A stretch of DNA of 64,000 nucleotides from Clostridium pasteurianum (lineage in GTDB: Bacteria > Bacillota > Clostridia > Clostridiales > Clostridiaceae): positions 2,418,001 to 2,482,000 of the forward strand of contig NZ_MCGV01000001.1 in assembly GCF_001705235.1 (NCBI RefSeq), written 5' to 3'. Made by a program: the position numbers and the translations under genes. Shown piece after piece: positions 34,433-43,653 of the stretch. Each line of letters starts with the position of its first letter. Position 1 is the first letter of the stretch. The notes below the pieces were generated by a model that saw nothing but the letters and a program-made list of their open reading frames with translations, was not told where the DNA came from and did not search any database.

Positions 34433-36427
34433 ATGAAAAGTATAAAAGCAAAATTAATGACATGTTTTACGTTATTAGTAGGAACTATATGTATAGGATT
34501 GGGCATAGTTTCGTTTATAACTTCATCAAATGCATTAAAGTCTAATTTAAAAAAGACTTTACCTAAAATTGCAGAGCAAACTGCAAGCAATATTCAAGGA
34601 AGAATAGGTGGCGAATTAAGTACTTTAGAGACAATTGCTGCGAGAGATGATGTAAAAGATCCCAACATTCCTTGGCAAAAAAAGCTACCAATTCTTTTAC
34701 AGGAATCCAAAAGAATTGGTAGTGTTAGAATGGCCATTGTAGATAAGGATGGGAATTCACATAATACAGAGGGGAAAAGTGCTATTTCTAAAAATAAAAG
34801 CTATTTTAAAGAAGCATTATTAGGTAAAAGCAACGTATCAGATCCAACAGTTAGCATAATTGATAGAACTACGGTTGTTTTATATGCGGTTCCTATTAAA
34901 TTCAATAATAAAATTGTGGGAGTACTGATTGAAGCACGAGATGGTAATAAATTAAGCGATCTAATTGATCAGGTTAAGTTTGGTCGAACAGCAACTGGAT
35001 TTATGATAAATAAAGATGGAGTTACAGTTGCTAATAAGGACAGGAATTCAGTACTAAAAATGAAAAATGTAATTGAAGAATCAAAAAAGAATGTAGAATT
35101 GAAGCCTTTAGCAAGTATTGAAAATAAAATGGTCGCTAGGCAGATAGGAATGGATGAATATAAAGATGGCAACATAAATAAATATGTAGGCTATGCTCCA
35201 GTAAAAGGAACTGACTGGTCTGTAGGAGTTGAGGTAGAAAAAAATGAGATGTTATCAGAGCTAGGTAGTTTAAGAGTTTCTGTTATTGTATCATCCATAG
35301 TATTTATACTAATAGGAATTGGTATGATTTTTATAATTGCTAATAGCATAGCTAAAGGAATAAAATCAACTTCTAAACATTTGAAATTAATATCAGAAGG
35401 CGATTTATGTGGAGAAATTTCTACTAAGTATTTGAAATCAAGAGATGAAGTTGGAGATATGACTAATTCAATGAAAATAATGCAGAAGTCATTAGGAAAC
35501 TTAATTAAAAAAATAAAAGAAAATTCTTTAAATATTAATATGCAATCAGAAAATTTAGCGTCCATTTCAGAAGAAATAGAAAATGTGTCGAGCAATGTCA
35601 CAGAAGCAATATCTCAAGTTGCAGAAGGAGCAAGTAATCAATCAGAAGATCTAATACACATAACAGACATTCTTAATAAATTTAGTGGGAAATTATCTGG
35701 AATAGTTAAAGAAATACAGATTGTAGATTCAAATTCTAGAGAAATAAGTTTAATGGCAAATGATAGCAGTAAAGAAATGAATGAATTAGATCAATCAGTA
35801 ACAAATGTAGGTAGTTCATTTAAAGAATTCTGTAGTAAAATTGCAACTCTTGTAAAAGATATAAATGAAATAAATGAAATTACAAGTTTAATAAATAGTA
35901 TTGCAGAACAAACAAATTTATTGGCGTTAAATGCTAGTATTGAAGCAACTAGAGCGGGAGAAGCAGGAAAGGGATTTTTAGTAGTTGCAGAGGAAATAGG
36001 AAAGCTAGCAGAACAATCAAAAGATTCATCAGAAAACATTAACAAATTAATTAATATGATATCTAAGAATGCTGATACTATAGTTCAAGAATCTGACATG
36101 ATGAGTGGTGAAATGATGAGTCAAGCTAAAATTGTAGGTAATTCAATAGCATCCTTTAGGAAAATAGTACAAGCAGTAGGGCAAGTACTTCCTAAGATTG
36201 AAACAGTTAAAAGTTCTGCTGAAAATATAGAAAATGATAAGAAAGTTATTTTGACTAAAATAGATGAGTTATCTTCAATTTCAATGGAATCTTCAGCATC
36301 AGCAGAAGAAATTTCAGCATCATCAGAGGAAATGAACGCTTCAACAAAAGAAGTAGCTTCTTCAGCACAAGAGCTTAACAATATGACTAATCAAATGATA
36401 GAAGAAATGAATAAGTTTAAAATTTAA
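34433..36427 (+). CDS. Methyl-accepting chemotaxis protein with Cache domain
   Basis: This 664-residue receptor has TM1 (about 9-30), an extracytoplasmic dCache-like sensor (about 35-280; [34 protein letters not shown], a typical Cache segment), TM2 (about 283-305), a HAMP domain (about 306-358) and a cytoplasmic signalling hairpin with the conserved tip [21 protein letters not shown] (about 491-511). AAGGAGAGG precedes the ATG. Located inside the citrate/aconitate island, it may sense one of those acids or another fermentable carboxylate; this is inference from context. Confidence 0.92.
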   Translation: MKSIKAKLMTCFTLLVGTICIGLGIVSFITSSNALKSNLKKTLPKIAEQTASNIQGRIGGELSTLETIAARDDVKDPNIPWQKKLPILLQESKRIGSVRMAIVDKDGNSHNTEGKSAISKNKSYFKEALLGKSNVSDPTVSIIDRTTVVLYAVPIKFNNKIVGVLIEARDGNKLSDLIDQVKFGRTATGFMINKDGVTVANKDRNSVLKMKNVIEESKKNVELKPLASIENKMVARQIGMDEYKDGNINKYVGYAPVKGTDWSVGVEVEKNEMLSELGSLRVSVIVSSIVFILIGIGMIFIIANSIAKGIKSTSKHLKLISEGDLCGEISTKYLKSRDEVGDMTNSMKIMQKSLGNLIKKIKENSLNINMQSENLASISEEIENVSSNVTEAISQVAEGASNQSEDLIHITDILNKFSGKLSGIVKEIQIVDSNSREISLMANDSSKEMNELDQSVTNVGSSFKEFCSKIATLVKDINEINEITSLINSIAEQTNLLALNASIEATRAGEAGKGFLVVAEEIGKLAEQSKDSSENINKLINMISKNADTIVQESDMMSGEMMSQAKIVGNSIASFRKIVQAVGQVLPKIETVKSSAENIENDKKVILTKIDELSSISMESSASAEEISASSEEMNASTKEVASSAQELNNMTNQMIEEMNKFKI

Positions 36428-36533
36428 AAGAAAAAGAGTGAAAAATTTGATACGTTAATTAAAAGTTAAAATAGTAGCATTGCTTTGGTAGCAGATTTAA
36501 TTTTGAATTGAAATTATAAGTGGAGTGATAAAG

Positions 36534-37406
36534 ATGAAGAACGGTGAATATATAGAAAAAATAGCCTGTAAAGTTGGGAGTTTAGCAATACAAGCAATGT
36601 TATATGAAGTTTCATGCTTTCCGTCACCAGGATTAGTGTCGCCAATATCTAATGGTGCTCATAAAGATATGAATTTTTATACTTTTATTGATAGTACATG
36701 TGCATTAAGCAGCTATTTTGCTAAATTTGTTAGAGAAGGTTTTAAAGATGTTTCGTGCAAGCAATTGTTTAAAAATATAAGGAAAATTGGAATTGAAGCT
36801 GAAAAAGATATGTTTCTTAAAACGAATGGTGTTAATACGCATAAGGGAATGATATTTTTAATGGGAATAGCATGTGCGGCAGTTGGAAAAGTCATAAATG
36901 ATAATAAAACATTTAAAGAGGTAAAACAGACAATAATTGAGATGACGTCGGGAATAGTAAAAAATGAACTTGAAAATATTAATCCTAATAAAAAAATGAC
37001 TTATGGTGAAAAGATATATTTAGATTATAAAATAAAAGGAGTTAAGGGTGAAGTTGAAGCTGGAATGCCAATTATATTTGAATTTTCATTGGATTTTTTT
37101 GATGAATGCAGTGATTTAAATATAAATAGTAGACTTGTACATACGCTTATAGGAATAATGCAGGTATGTGAAGATACTAATATAATTCACAGACATTCCA
37201 TTGATGTTTTAAGGGAAGTTCAAGGAAAAGCAAAAAATGTAATTCAAGCTGGTGGTATGAGATCTGATAATGGAAGAGAAATGATTGACAGGCTTAGTGA
37301 TGAATTTATAGAAAAGAATATTAGTCCTGGTGGAAGTGCTGATATTCTTGGAGTAACTGTTTTTATGACTTTGGTAAAAAATACATGGAACTTATTTGAT
37401 TATTAA
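36534..37406 (+). CDS. citG: Triphosphoribosyl-dephospho-CoA synthase
   Basis: This 290-residue enzyme makes the citrate lyase prosthetic group precursor from ATP and dephospho-CoA. Signatures include EVSCFPSPGLVSPISNGAHKDMNFYTFIDS, GVNTHKGMIFLMG and NISPGGSADILGVTVF. ATG 36534 has TGGAGTG seven bases upstream; GTG 36525 overlaps it. It works with CitX (41449-41961). Confidence 0.94.
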   Translation: MKNGEYIEKIACKVGSLAIQAMLYEVSCFPSPGLVSPISNGAHKDMNFYTFIDSTCALSSYFAKFVREGFKDVSCKQLFKNIRKIGIEAEKDMFLKTNGVNTHKGMIFLMGIACAAVGKVINDNKTFKEVKQTIIEMTSGIVKNELENINPNKKMTYGEKIYLDYKIKGVKGEVEAGMPIIFEFSLDFFDECSDLNINSRLVHTLIGIMQVCEDTNIIHRHSIDVLREVQGKAKNVIQAGGMRSDNGREMIDRLSDEFIEKNISPGGSADILGVTVFMTLVKNTWNLFDY

Positions 37407-37479
37407 GATATTTACTAATAGATATATAAGTAAATATCCCAATAAGTGTTTGTGTTAGGGTAGTGGAGGTGGAATTTTT

Positions 37480-38421
37480 ATGACAGAACGTGAATTAATA
37501 TATATTAAAACAATTGCTGAAGAGAAGAAAATCTCAAAAGCAGCTGAGAAACTATTTATGACACAACCGTCTCTTAGTAAATGTGTACAAAATGTAGAAT
37601 GTAAATTAGGGGTTAAGTTGTTTAGAAGGACAAGTAATGGATTAATACTTACATTTGCTGGAGAAGAATATTATAAAAATGCTTGCATGATTTTAAAAAT
37701 ATGTAATGATTTTGAAAATAAAGTCAGCGATATAAATGATTTAAAAAAAGGCAGAGTTACAATAGGAATTACGCCTCATCTTGCAACATTTATAATTCCA
37801 GTTATTCTTTCTGAATTTAAGCAGAGATGTCCCAATATAGAAGTATTTATTGTTGAGAAAGATACGCATGAGTTAGAAGAAACTTTGTCATCTGGAGATA
37901 TAGATTTTGCTATTATGCATGTGCCTCCTTCACATGAAATTTATAATGATGTGAATATAGATTTTTTTATTCTACATAAAGATTTCTTTTTGTTAACAAC
38001 AAAAGGGAATCATCCATTAGGTAAATATGCAAAAAAATATAAAGGCTATAAGTATCCTAAAATAGATTTTACCTTATTTAAAAATGAACCATTTATAATG
38101 ATATCTCATGGACATAGGATTAGGCAAGTTACTGAGTTGATCATGAGAAAAGCCAATATCAATCCAGCAATTGTACAAACCACCAACAGCTATGAAACTG
38201 CAAGAAGGATGGCCTTTCATGGAATTGGAGCAACATTTGTTCCTGAGCAATATTTACAGATATACAATACGGTAGATTGTAAACCAGATTACTATTATAT
38301 TGATGAAAAATACACACCTTATTGGTCTTTGTGCATTGCCGTTGAAAAAAATGCATATGTCTCGAAGGCTGCAAAATTATTTATAGAAATGGTAAGTAAT
38401 AGATTTGCTTCAACCAGTTAA
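37480..38421 (+). CDS. LysR-family transcriptional regulator
   Basis: This 313-residue protein has an N-terminal winged helix (about 1-60; ISKAAEKLFMTQPSLSKCVQNVECKLGVKLFRRTSNGLILT) and a periplasmic-binding-protein-like effector domain (about 90-305; GRVTIGITPHLATFIIPVILSEF). It lies between citG and the MatC-type transporter gene and probably controls the latter and the genes behind it. It may respond to a carboxylate such as citrate or malate (inference). Confidence 0.93.
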   Translation: MTERELIYIKTIAEEKKISKAAEKLFMTQPSLSKCVQNVECKLGVKLFRRTSNGLILTFAGEEYYKNACMILKICNDFENKVSDINDLKKGRVTIGITPHLATFIIPVILSEFKQRCPNIEVFIVEKDTHELEETLSSGDIDFAIMHVPPSHEIYNDVNIDFFILHKDFFLLTTKGNHPLGKYAKKYKGYKYPKIDFTLFKNEPFIMISHGHRIRQVTELIMRKANINPAIVQTTNSYETARRMAFHGIGATFVPEQYLQIYNTVDCKPDYYYIDEKYTPYWSLCIAVEKNAYVSKAAKLFIEMVSNRFASTS

Positions 38422-38744
38422 GCTTGTAGAACACTGTTATATACAATTAAGCCCCAATAATGGTATATACAATAAATAAGATATTTGTTGCAATTTAATA
38501 TAGAAAAAAGTTATAAAGCCTATAGAAAATCAATTATTTACTTAGCAAAAGTGGACTTATATAATGTAAATAAATCGATTTCATAATTGATTTGTTTTGA
38601 ATATAAGGCTGTTATATGTATATGAATCATAGAAGATTAGTTAAAAAGGAAGAAGGCGAATAAATACATAAAATATTTCAATGATTCTTATTTTTTAGCA
38701 TTAATTATTAGCAATTAATGAAAAAAGGAAGAGGAGATATACTT
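38422..38744 (+). other. 323-bp gap before the MatC-type transporter gene, with direct repeats
   Basis: TATATACAAT occurs twice in direct orientation (38438-38447 and 38464-38473, 26 bp apart), the second inside GGTATATACAAT, which resembles but does not match the GTATAC operators. They are candidates for LysR-linked control. The rest is AT-rich with no frame or hairpin that I can support. No terminator follows the LysR gene. Confidence 0.35.
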
Positions 38745-40052
38745 ATGCTTAGTTTAATTATATGTATTGCAATATTACTTTCTATTTTTATTGGTTTTAA
38801 ATTAAGAATTAATACGGGGTTGGTGGCTATACCATTTGCATATGTAATTGGGTGCTTTTTTTTAAAACTTAAACCAGCAGAGGTTATTTCAATGTGGCCA
38901 ATCTCTATTTTCTTTGTTATTTTAACTGTTTCTTTATTTTTCACATTTGCAGTAGTAAACGGAACTTTAGAAGTACTTTCTCAAAAGCTTTTATATGGAT
39001 GCCGTACTTTCCCAATACTACTTCCACTTGCTATATTTTTTATTTCTGCTTTGATTGCTGCATTAGGAGCAGGCTATTATTCGGTAATGGTTCTAATGGC
39101 ACCTGTAGCACTTATAATTTGTAAAAAAATAGAAATACATCCTTTGGTTGGTGCTTTATGTGCTGATTGTGGTGCACAGGTTGGTTCAAATTTTATGATT
39201 AGTCTTAATGGAGTTATTTATAGAAAATTGATTATTGGAGAAGGCTTTTCAGATAGTAAAGCATTCACCACCTCTATTAGTATTTTTTTCACATATTTAG
39301 TAATGACTTTTATGATAATAACTTTATTAATTTTGTATTATAAAAGAAAAAGAGTGAGTTTTCAAGAAAATGCTAGTATTGAACTGAAAAAGCCTGAACA
39401 ATTTAATCAAAAACAGAAAACAAACCTTTATCTTATTTTAATATTTGTGATAGTACTACTTGTGCCACCAATTTTGCATTTTATAGTTCCTAAGAATGCA
39501 AATATTGCCTTTCTTAATTCTAATTTGGATGTGGGTCTTATTTCAACCATTTTTATAGTTATAGCATCATTTTTGAAACTTGCAGATTCAAAAGAGGTTC
39601 TTACAAAAGTGCCATGGAATACATTAGTTATGATTTCAGGAGTAGGAATGCTTGTAGCAGTTGCTATTAAAGCTGGAACTGTTAATATTCTTGCACATTG
39701 GGTAGGCGGAAACATACCGGTATTCTTTGTACCAATTGTATTAACTATTGTTGCGGCGGTTATAACTTCTTTTGGAAGCTTTATTGGTATAGTTGCACCA
39801 GCACTTTTCCCAGTCGTGTCTTCTATTTCACATTTGACTGGTTTAAATCCTACTATGTTATATACATGCATTACAGTAGGTGGACTATCTGCTGGTATTT
39901 CTCCATTCTCCGCAGGTGGTGCAATAGTGCTTGGATTTACAGCCGAAAAAGAACGTGATGATATGATGAAAAAAGAACTCTTTGTTGGTTTACCATTATG
40001 CATAGGGGCCTCGGTGTTGGTAAGCATTATTTATTTTTTTATATTTCACTAA
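38745..40052 (+). CDS. MatC/DASS-type carboxylate transporter
   Basis: This 435-residue protein has some 11-12 predicted membrane segments. Its N-terminal half resembles the dicarboxylate carrier MatC N-terminal domain (INTGLVAIPFAYVIGCFFLKLKPAEVISMWPISIFFVI), and ALGAGYYSVMVLMAPVALIICKKIEIHPLVGALCADCGAQVGSNFM and the C-terminal FGSFIGIVAPALFPVVSSIS segment agree with ion-transporter superfamily members for malonate, citrate or dicarboxylates. ATG 38745 has AGAGGAG seven bases upstream; the in-frame ATG at 38718 has none. It is followed by the malic-enzyme-family gene, so malate, citrate or a related acid is a likely substrate. Confidence 0.85.
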   Translation: MLSLIICIAILLSIFIGFKLRINTGLVAIPFAYVIGCFFLKLKPAEVISMWPISIFFVILTVSLFFTFAVVNGTLEVLSQKLLYGCRTFPILLPLAIFFISALIAALGAGYYSVMVLMAPVALIICKKIEIHPLVGALCADCGAQVGSNFMISLNGVIYRKLIIGEGFSDSKAFTTSISIFFTYLVMTFMIITLLILYYKRKRVSFQENASIELKKPEQFNQKQKTNLYLILIFVIVLLVPPILHFIVPKNANIAFLNSNLDVGLISTIFIVIASFLKLADSKEVLTKVPWNTLVMISGVGMLVAVAIKAGTVNILAHWVGGNIPVFFVPIVLTIVAAVITSFGSFIGIVAPALFPVVSSISHLTGLNPTMLYTCITVGGLSAGISPFSAGGAIVLGFTAEKERDDMMKKELFVGLPLCIGASVLVSIIYFFIFH

Positions 40053-40176
40053 ATGGTAGGTATTTCCGCTATAATATAAGATTTAAAGCAAAAAATTATA
40101 GTGTAAAGTTTAAATAATAATTACAATAAAAGATCTTAAGGGTATAGAATTTTAACTAAAAAAAGGAGAGACTATT

Positions 40177-41361
40177 ATGGAAAAAGAAGATGTAATTAAA
40201 AAATCTTTGGAATTACACAAGAATTTAAAGGGAATGCTTCAGATAAGTGCTAAAGCATCATTAGAAAATAAGTCGGATTTGGCTACTATATATACACCCG
40301 GAGTATCTGGAATATGCAAGGAAATATGTAATGATGTAAATAAAGCTTATGATTACACCATAAAAGGGACAACAATAGCCATTATTACGAATGGAACGGC
40401 AGTTTTAGGATTAGGAGATACAGGAGCAACGGCAGGGCTTCCAGTAATTGAAGCAAAGGCACTTTTGCTTAAAAAATTTGGTAATGTAAATGCATTTCCA
40501 ATTTGCATAAATAGCAGTAATAAAGATGATATTGTAAATACTATAGAAATGATATCATCTGGATTTGGCGGAATACATTTGGAAGATATAAAAGCTCCAG
40601 AATGTTTTTATATAGAAGATAAGCTAAAAAAGGATTTAAATATTCCTGTGTATCATGATGATCAGCATGGTACAGCAGTAGCGGTATTAGCGGGTATATA
40701 CAATGCAGCCAAATTAGTTAATAAAAAAATTGAAGAATTAAATGTGATGATAAATGGCGCAGGAGCTTCTGGAATTGCTACAGCTAAATTGCTTCTTAAA
40801 GCGGGAGTTAAGAACATTGTTTTAAATGACATAAAAGGGGCTATTGCTGAAGATGCTGCATGGCTCAATGATCCACAAAGACAAATTGCAAAACTGACAA
40901 ATAGAAAAATGGAACATGGGAAAGTTGAAGATTTAATAAAAGGCAAAGATGTATTTATAGGGCTTTCTGTGGGAAATGTTTTGACAAAAGATATGGTTAA
41001 AAAAATGAATAAAGACAGCATAATTTTTGCTTTAGCTAATCCTGTTCCAGAAATAATGCCAGATGAAGCAAAAAAAGGTGGCGCAAAGGTAATTGCCACA
41101 GGGAGATCGGATTTCCCTAATCAAATTAATAATTTGTTGGTGTTTCCAGGAATATTTAAAGGAGCTTTAGAACTAAGAGTTTCAGAAATAACTGATGAAA
41201 TGAAACTTAGGGCAGCTCAATCTATTGCTAAACTTGTAAGTAAAGATAAACTTAACGAAGAATATATAATACCAGATGCTTTTGATAATAGGGTGAGTGA
41301 CGTTGTTGCTAATGCGGTTAAAGATGTAGCAATAAAAAATGGATTATCAAGAGTTTTATGA
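40177..41361 (+). CDS. Malic enzyme-family protein (malic enzyme or CitM-type oxaloacetate decarboxylase)
   Basis: This 394-residue NAD(P)-dependent enzyme has the catalytic Tyr in ATIYTPGVSG, Lys in PVIEAKALLLKKFG, metal ligands in GGIHLEDIKAPECF and YHDDQHGTAVAVLAG, and the Rossmann motif GAGASGIATAKLLL. The usual GLGDIGP segment reads GLGDTGA. In lactic acid bacteria a malic-enzyme homologue, CitM, sits at the start of the cit operon and decarboxylates oxaloacetate to pyruvate. The adjacent citE relic and citX support the CitM reading here, but plain malate decarboxylation cannot be excluded. AAGGAGAG precedes the ATG. Confidence 0.88.
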   Translation: MEKEDVIKKSLELHKNLKGMLQISAKASLENKSDLATIYTPGVSGICKEICNDVNKAYDYTIKGTTIAIITNGTAVLGLGDTGATAGLPVIEAKALLLKKFGNVNAFPICINSSNKDDIVNTIEMISSGFGGIHLEDIKAPECFYIEDKLKKDLNIPVYHDDQHGTAVAVLAGIYNAAKLVNKKIEELNVMINGAGASGIATAKLLLKAGVKNIVLNDIKGAIAEDAAWLNDPQRQIAKLTNRKMEHGKVEDLIKGKDVFIGLSVGNVLTKDMVKKMNKDSIIFALANPVPEIMPDEAKKGGAKVIATGRSDFPNQINNLLVFPGIFKGALELRVSEITDEMKLRAAQSIAKLVSKDKLNEEYIIPDAFDNRVSDVVANAVKDVAIKNGLSRVL

Positions 41362-41368
41362 TAAGTAT

Positions 41369-41437
41369 GTAATAAATCCAAGACAGAGACAACCTATTTA
41401 CTATATATATGCTCCAAGTGAAAAAGAAATTAAATAA
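41369..41437 (+). pseudogene. Relic of a second citE (C-terminal fragment)
   Basis: The 87-base gap between the malic-enzyme gene and citX translates to VINPRQRQPIYYIYAPSEKE plus IK and a stop. The functional CitE has VINPRQIAPVHKIYTPSQKE plus ID at the corresponding place, so 14 of 22 residues match. The upstream bases run into the malic-enzyme gene in another frame, and there is no start or remaining gene body. This is best explained as the scar left when a citE (and probably neighbouring cit genes) was deleted or moved from an ancestral citM-cit-citX order. Confidence 0.75.
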
Positions 41438-41448
41438 GGGAGAAAATC

Positions 41449-41961
41449 ATGGATACAGAAAAAATGTTTTATGAAATTTTAGAGGGAAGAGAAAAAAGAG
41501 CACAGCTGCAAAGACAGCTTATAACTGAATATAAGAGTACACTAATATCTTTTACATTAAATATTCCTGGAATAAATAAGCTGGGTAAAAATTTTAAAAA
41601 GGTCTATGAAAAAGGAATAGAAGAATTGGAAGAGGAGTTTTTGAAAAAAAACATATTAGTTATGTATGGAAAAACAAATAGCAGCAATGCTGGCTATGAA
41701 GCATTTTTCTGTGTAGCAAAGGATCCTATAACTATAAAAAAGATGACTACAGATATTGAAGAAAGAAGTAAATTAGGACGCTTATTTGATTTTGATGTGT
41801 TTGATAATAATTATAAATTGTTAAGTAGAACTGAGGTTGGTCTTCCTAGAAGAAGATGTCTATTGTGCGATGGAATAGCGGCAGAGTGCAGCAGAAGTAG
41901 GAAACATTCCGTTGAAGATGTACTAAATAAAATAAATGAAATTATAGAAGATTCATTTTAA
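41449..41961 (+). CDS. citX: Apo-citrate lyase phosphoribosyl-dephospho-CoA transferase
   Basis: This 170-residue enzyme attaches the prosthetic group to CitD. The diagnostic C-terminal motif GLPRRRCLLCDGIAAECSRSRKHS is present. AGGGAGAAAATC precedes the ATG. It is separated from citDEF by 12 kb but encoded in the same island as citG. Confidence 0.95.
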   Translation: MDTEKMFYEILEGREKRAQLQRQLITEYKSTLISFTLNIPGINKLGKNFKKVYEKGIEELEEEFLKKNILVMYGKTNSSNAGYEAFFCVAKDPITIKKMTTDIEERSKLGRLFDFDVFDNNYKLLSRTEVGLPRRRCLLCDGIAAECSRSRKHSVEDVLNKINEIIEDSF

Positions 41962-41980
41962 TTAAAGGAGGATAATTTTT

Positions 41981-43573
41981 ATGGAAATAAATATGGATTA
42001 TTTGAATATAAAAAATTATAAAAAATTATATAGAAATATCCCAGCAGCTGAACTTATAGAACTTGCTGTAAAAAGAGGAGAAGGAACATTATCTAATAAA
42101 GGTGCATTTGTTGTAAATACAGGAAAGTATACAGGAAGATCACCTAAGGATAGATTTATAGTAAAAGATAGCATAACAGAGGATAAAATAAATTGGGGAG
42201 AAGTAAATCTGCCAATTGAAGAAAAAGTATTTGATAAGATTTATAAGGATGTAATTGAATATTTAAAGGACAAGGATTTGTTTGTCTTTGATGGGCGCGT
42301 GGGTGCACTCCCCAAATATGCTCTTCCAATAAGGGTAGTATGTGAATGTGCATATCAAGCTTTATTTGCAAATCAAATGTTTGTAAGATTAAATGATACT
42401 TCAAATCATATCCCAGAATTTAATGTTATTTCTGCACCAGGATTTAAGGCTAAAGGAGCAGCAGATGGATTGAATTCGGAAGCTTTTGTTTTGATAAATT
42501 TCTCTAAAAAAATAGTTCTTATAGGAGGGACTGCTTATTCTGGAGAGATAAAAAAATCTATGTTTTCTGTAATGAATTTTTTATTGCCACAAAAAGGAGT
42601 ACTTCCTATGCACTGTTCTGCTAATAAAGGGAAGAATGATGATACTGTAATATTCTTTGGACTATCAGGAACAGGAAAAACTACGCTTTCAACTGATTCT
42701 TTAAGAAAACTTATAGGTGATGATGAGCACGGTTGGTGTAGTGATGGAATATTTAATTTTGAAGGTGGATGCTATGCAAAGGTAATAAAACTTGATAAGG
42801 ATAAGGAAAGAGAAATATATGATGCAATAAAATTTGGAACAGTTTTAGAAAATGTTGTTTTAGATGAGAATAGAGTTCCAAATTATAATGATAATAGATT
42901 TACAGAAAATACTAGAGCAGCATATCCACTTAATCATGTAGATAATGTAGATTTAAATGGAACTGGAAGCAGCCCTAAGAAGATAATATTTTTAACAGCA
43001 GATGCTTTTGGAATAATGCCCCCAGTAAGTAAACTTACAAAAGAACAGGCAATGTACTATTTTATGTCTGGATATACAAGCAAAGTTGCTGGAACAGAAA
43101 GAGGAATAACAGAACCTAAAGCTGCATTTTCAGCTTGTTTTGGAGAACCTTTTATGCTTTTAAATCCAGTAGTTTATGCTAAGCTTCTTGGAGAAAAAAT
43201 CGATGAATATGATGCCGAAGTATATTTAGTTAATACAGGATGGATAGGCGGAAATTATAATAAGGGAAAAAGAATTAATCTTACATATACTAGGGCAATG
43301 GTTAATTCTATCATATCAGATGGATTTAAAAATGTTGAATTTTATGAGCATCCAGTGTTTAAAGTGCTTATCCCAGAGAGCTGTGAAGGAGTTCCACAAA
43401 ATATACTTGATCCAAGAAATATGTGGGAAGACAAAGAGGAATATGATGAGAAAGCTAAAGAATTATCTGATAAGTTTAAATATAACTTTAAAAAATTTAG
43501 GAATATTTCTAAAGATATAGCTGAGGCAGGACCATTAGATAATATCATAGTTAAAAATTCAACTATGGTATAA
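41981..43573 (+). CDS. pckA: Phosphoenolpyruvate carboxykinase (ATP)
   Basis: This 530-residue enzyme interconverts oxaloacetate + ATP and PEP + ADP + CO2. The kinase-1a P-loop GLSGTGKTTLS lies at about 226-236, the metal site in LIGDDEHGWCSDGIFNFEGGCYAK, and the substrate Arg in NTGKYTGRSPKDRF. AAAGGAGG is nine bases upstream. Twenty bases after citX, it is positioned to use oxaloacetate from citrate cleavage for gluconeogenesis or, in reverse, to form ATP. Confidence 0.96.
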   Translation: MEINMDYLNIKNYKKLYRNIPAAELIELAVKRGEGTLSNKGAFVVNTGKYTGRSPKDRFIVKDSITEDKINWGEVNLPIEEKVFDKIYKDVIEYLKDKDLFVFDGRVGALPKYALPIRVVCECAYQALFANQMFVRLNDTSNHIPEFNVISAPGFKAKGAADGLNSEAFVLINFSKKIVLIGGTAYSGEIKKSMFSVMNFLLPQKGVLPMHCSANKGKNDDTVIFFGLSGTGKTTLSTDSLRKLIGDDEHGWCSDGIFNFEGGCYAKVIKLDKDKEREIYDAIKFGTVLENVVLDENRVPNYNDNRFTENTRAAYPLNHVDNVDLNGTGSSPKKIIFLTADAFGIMPPVSKLTKEQAMYYFMSGYTSKVAGTERGITEPKAAFSACFGEPFMLLNPVVYAKLLGEKIDEYDAEVYLVNTGWIGGNYNKGKRINLTYTRAMVNSIISDGFKNVEFYEHPVFKVLIPESCEGVPQNILDPRNMWEDKEEYDEKAKELSDKFKYNFKKFRNISKDIAEAGPLDNIIVKNSTMV

Positions 43574-43614
43574 ATGTTTAAATAAATCATAATAGAACTA
43601 ACTATCTCTAAAAT

Positions 43615-43645
43615 AAAAATCCAGTTTTTAAATAACTGGATTTTT
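43615..43645. terminator. Bidirectional intrinsic terminator between pckA and the lipase-like gene
   Basis: A 12-bp stem AAAAATCCAGTT / AACTGGATTTTT with a 7-nt loop and A/T tracts on both sides serves the two convergent genes. Confidence 0.92.
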
Positions 43646-43653
43646 ATTTTTTA

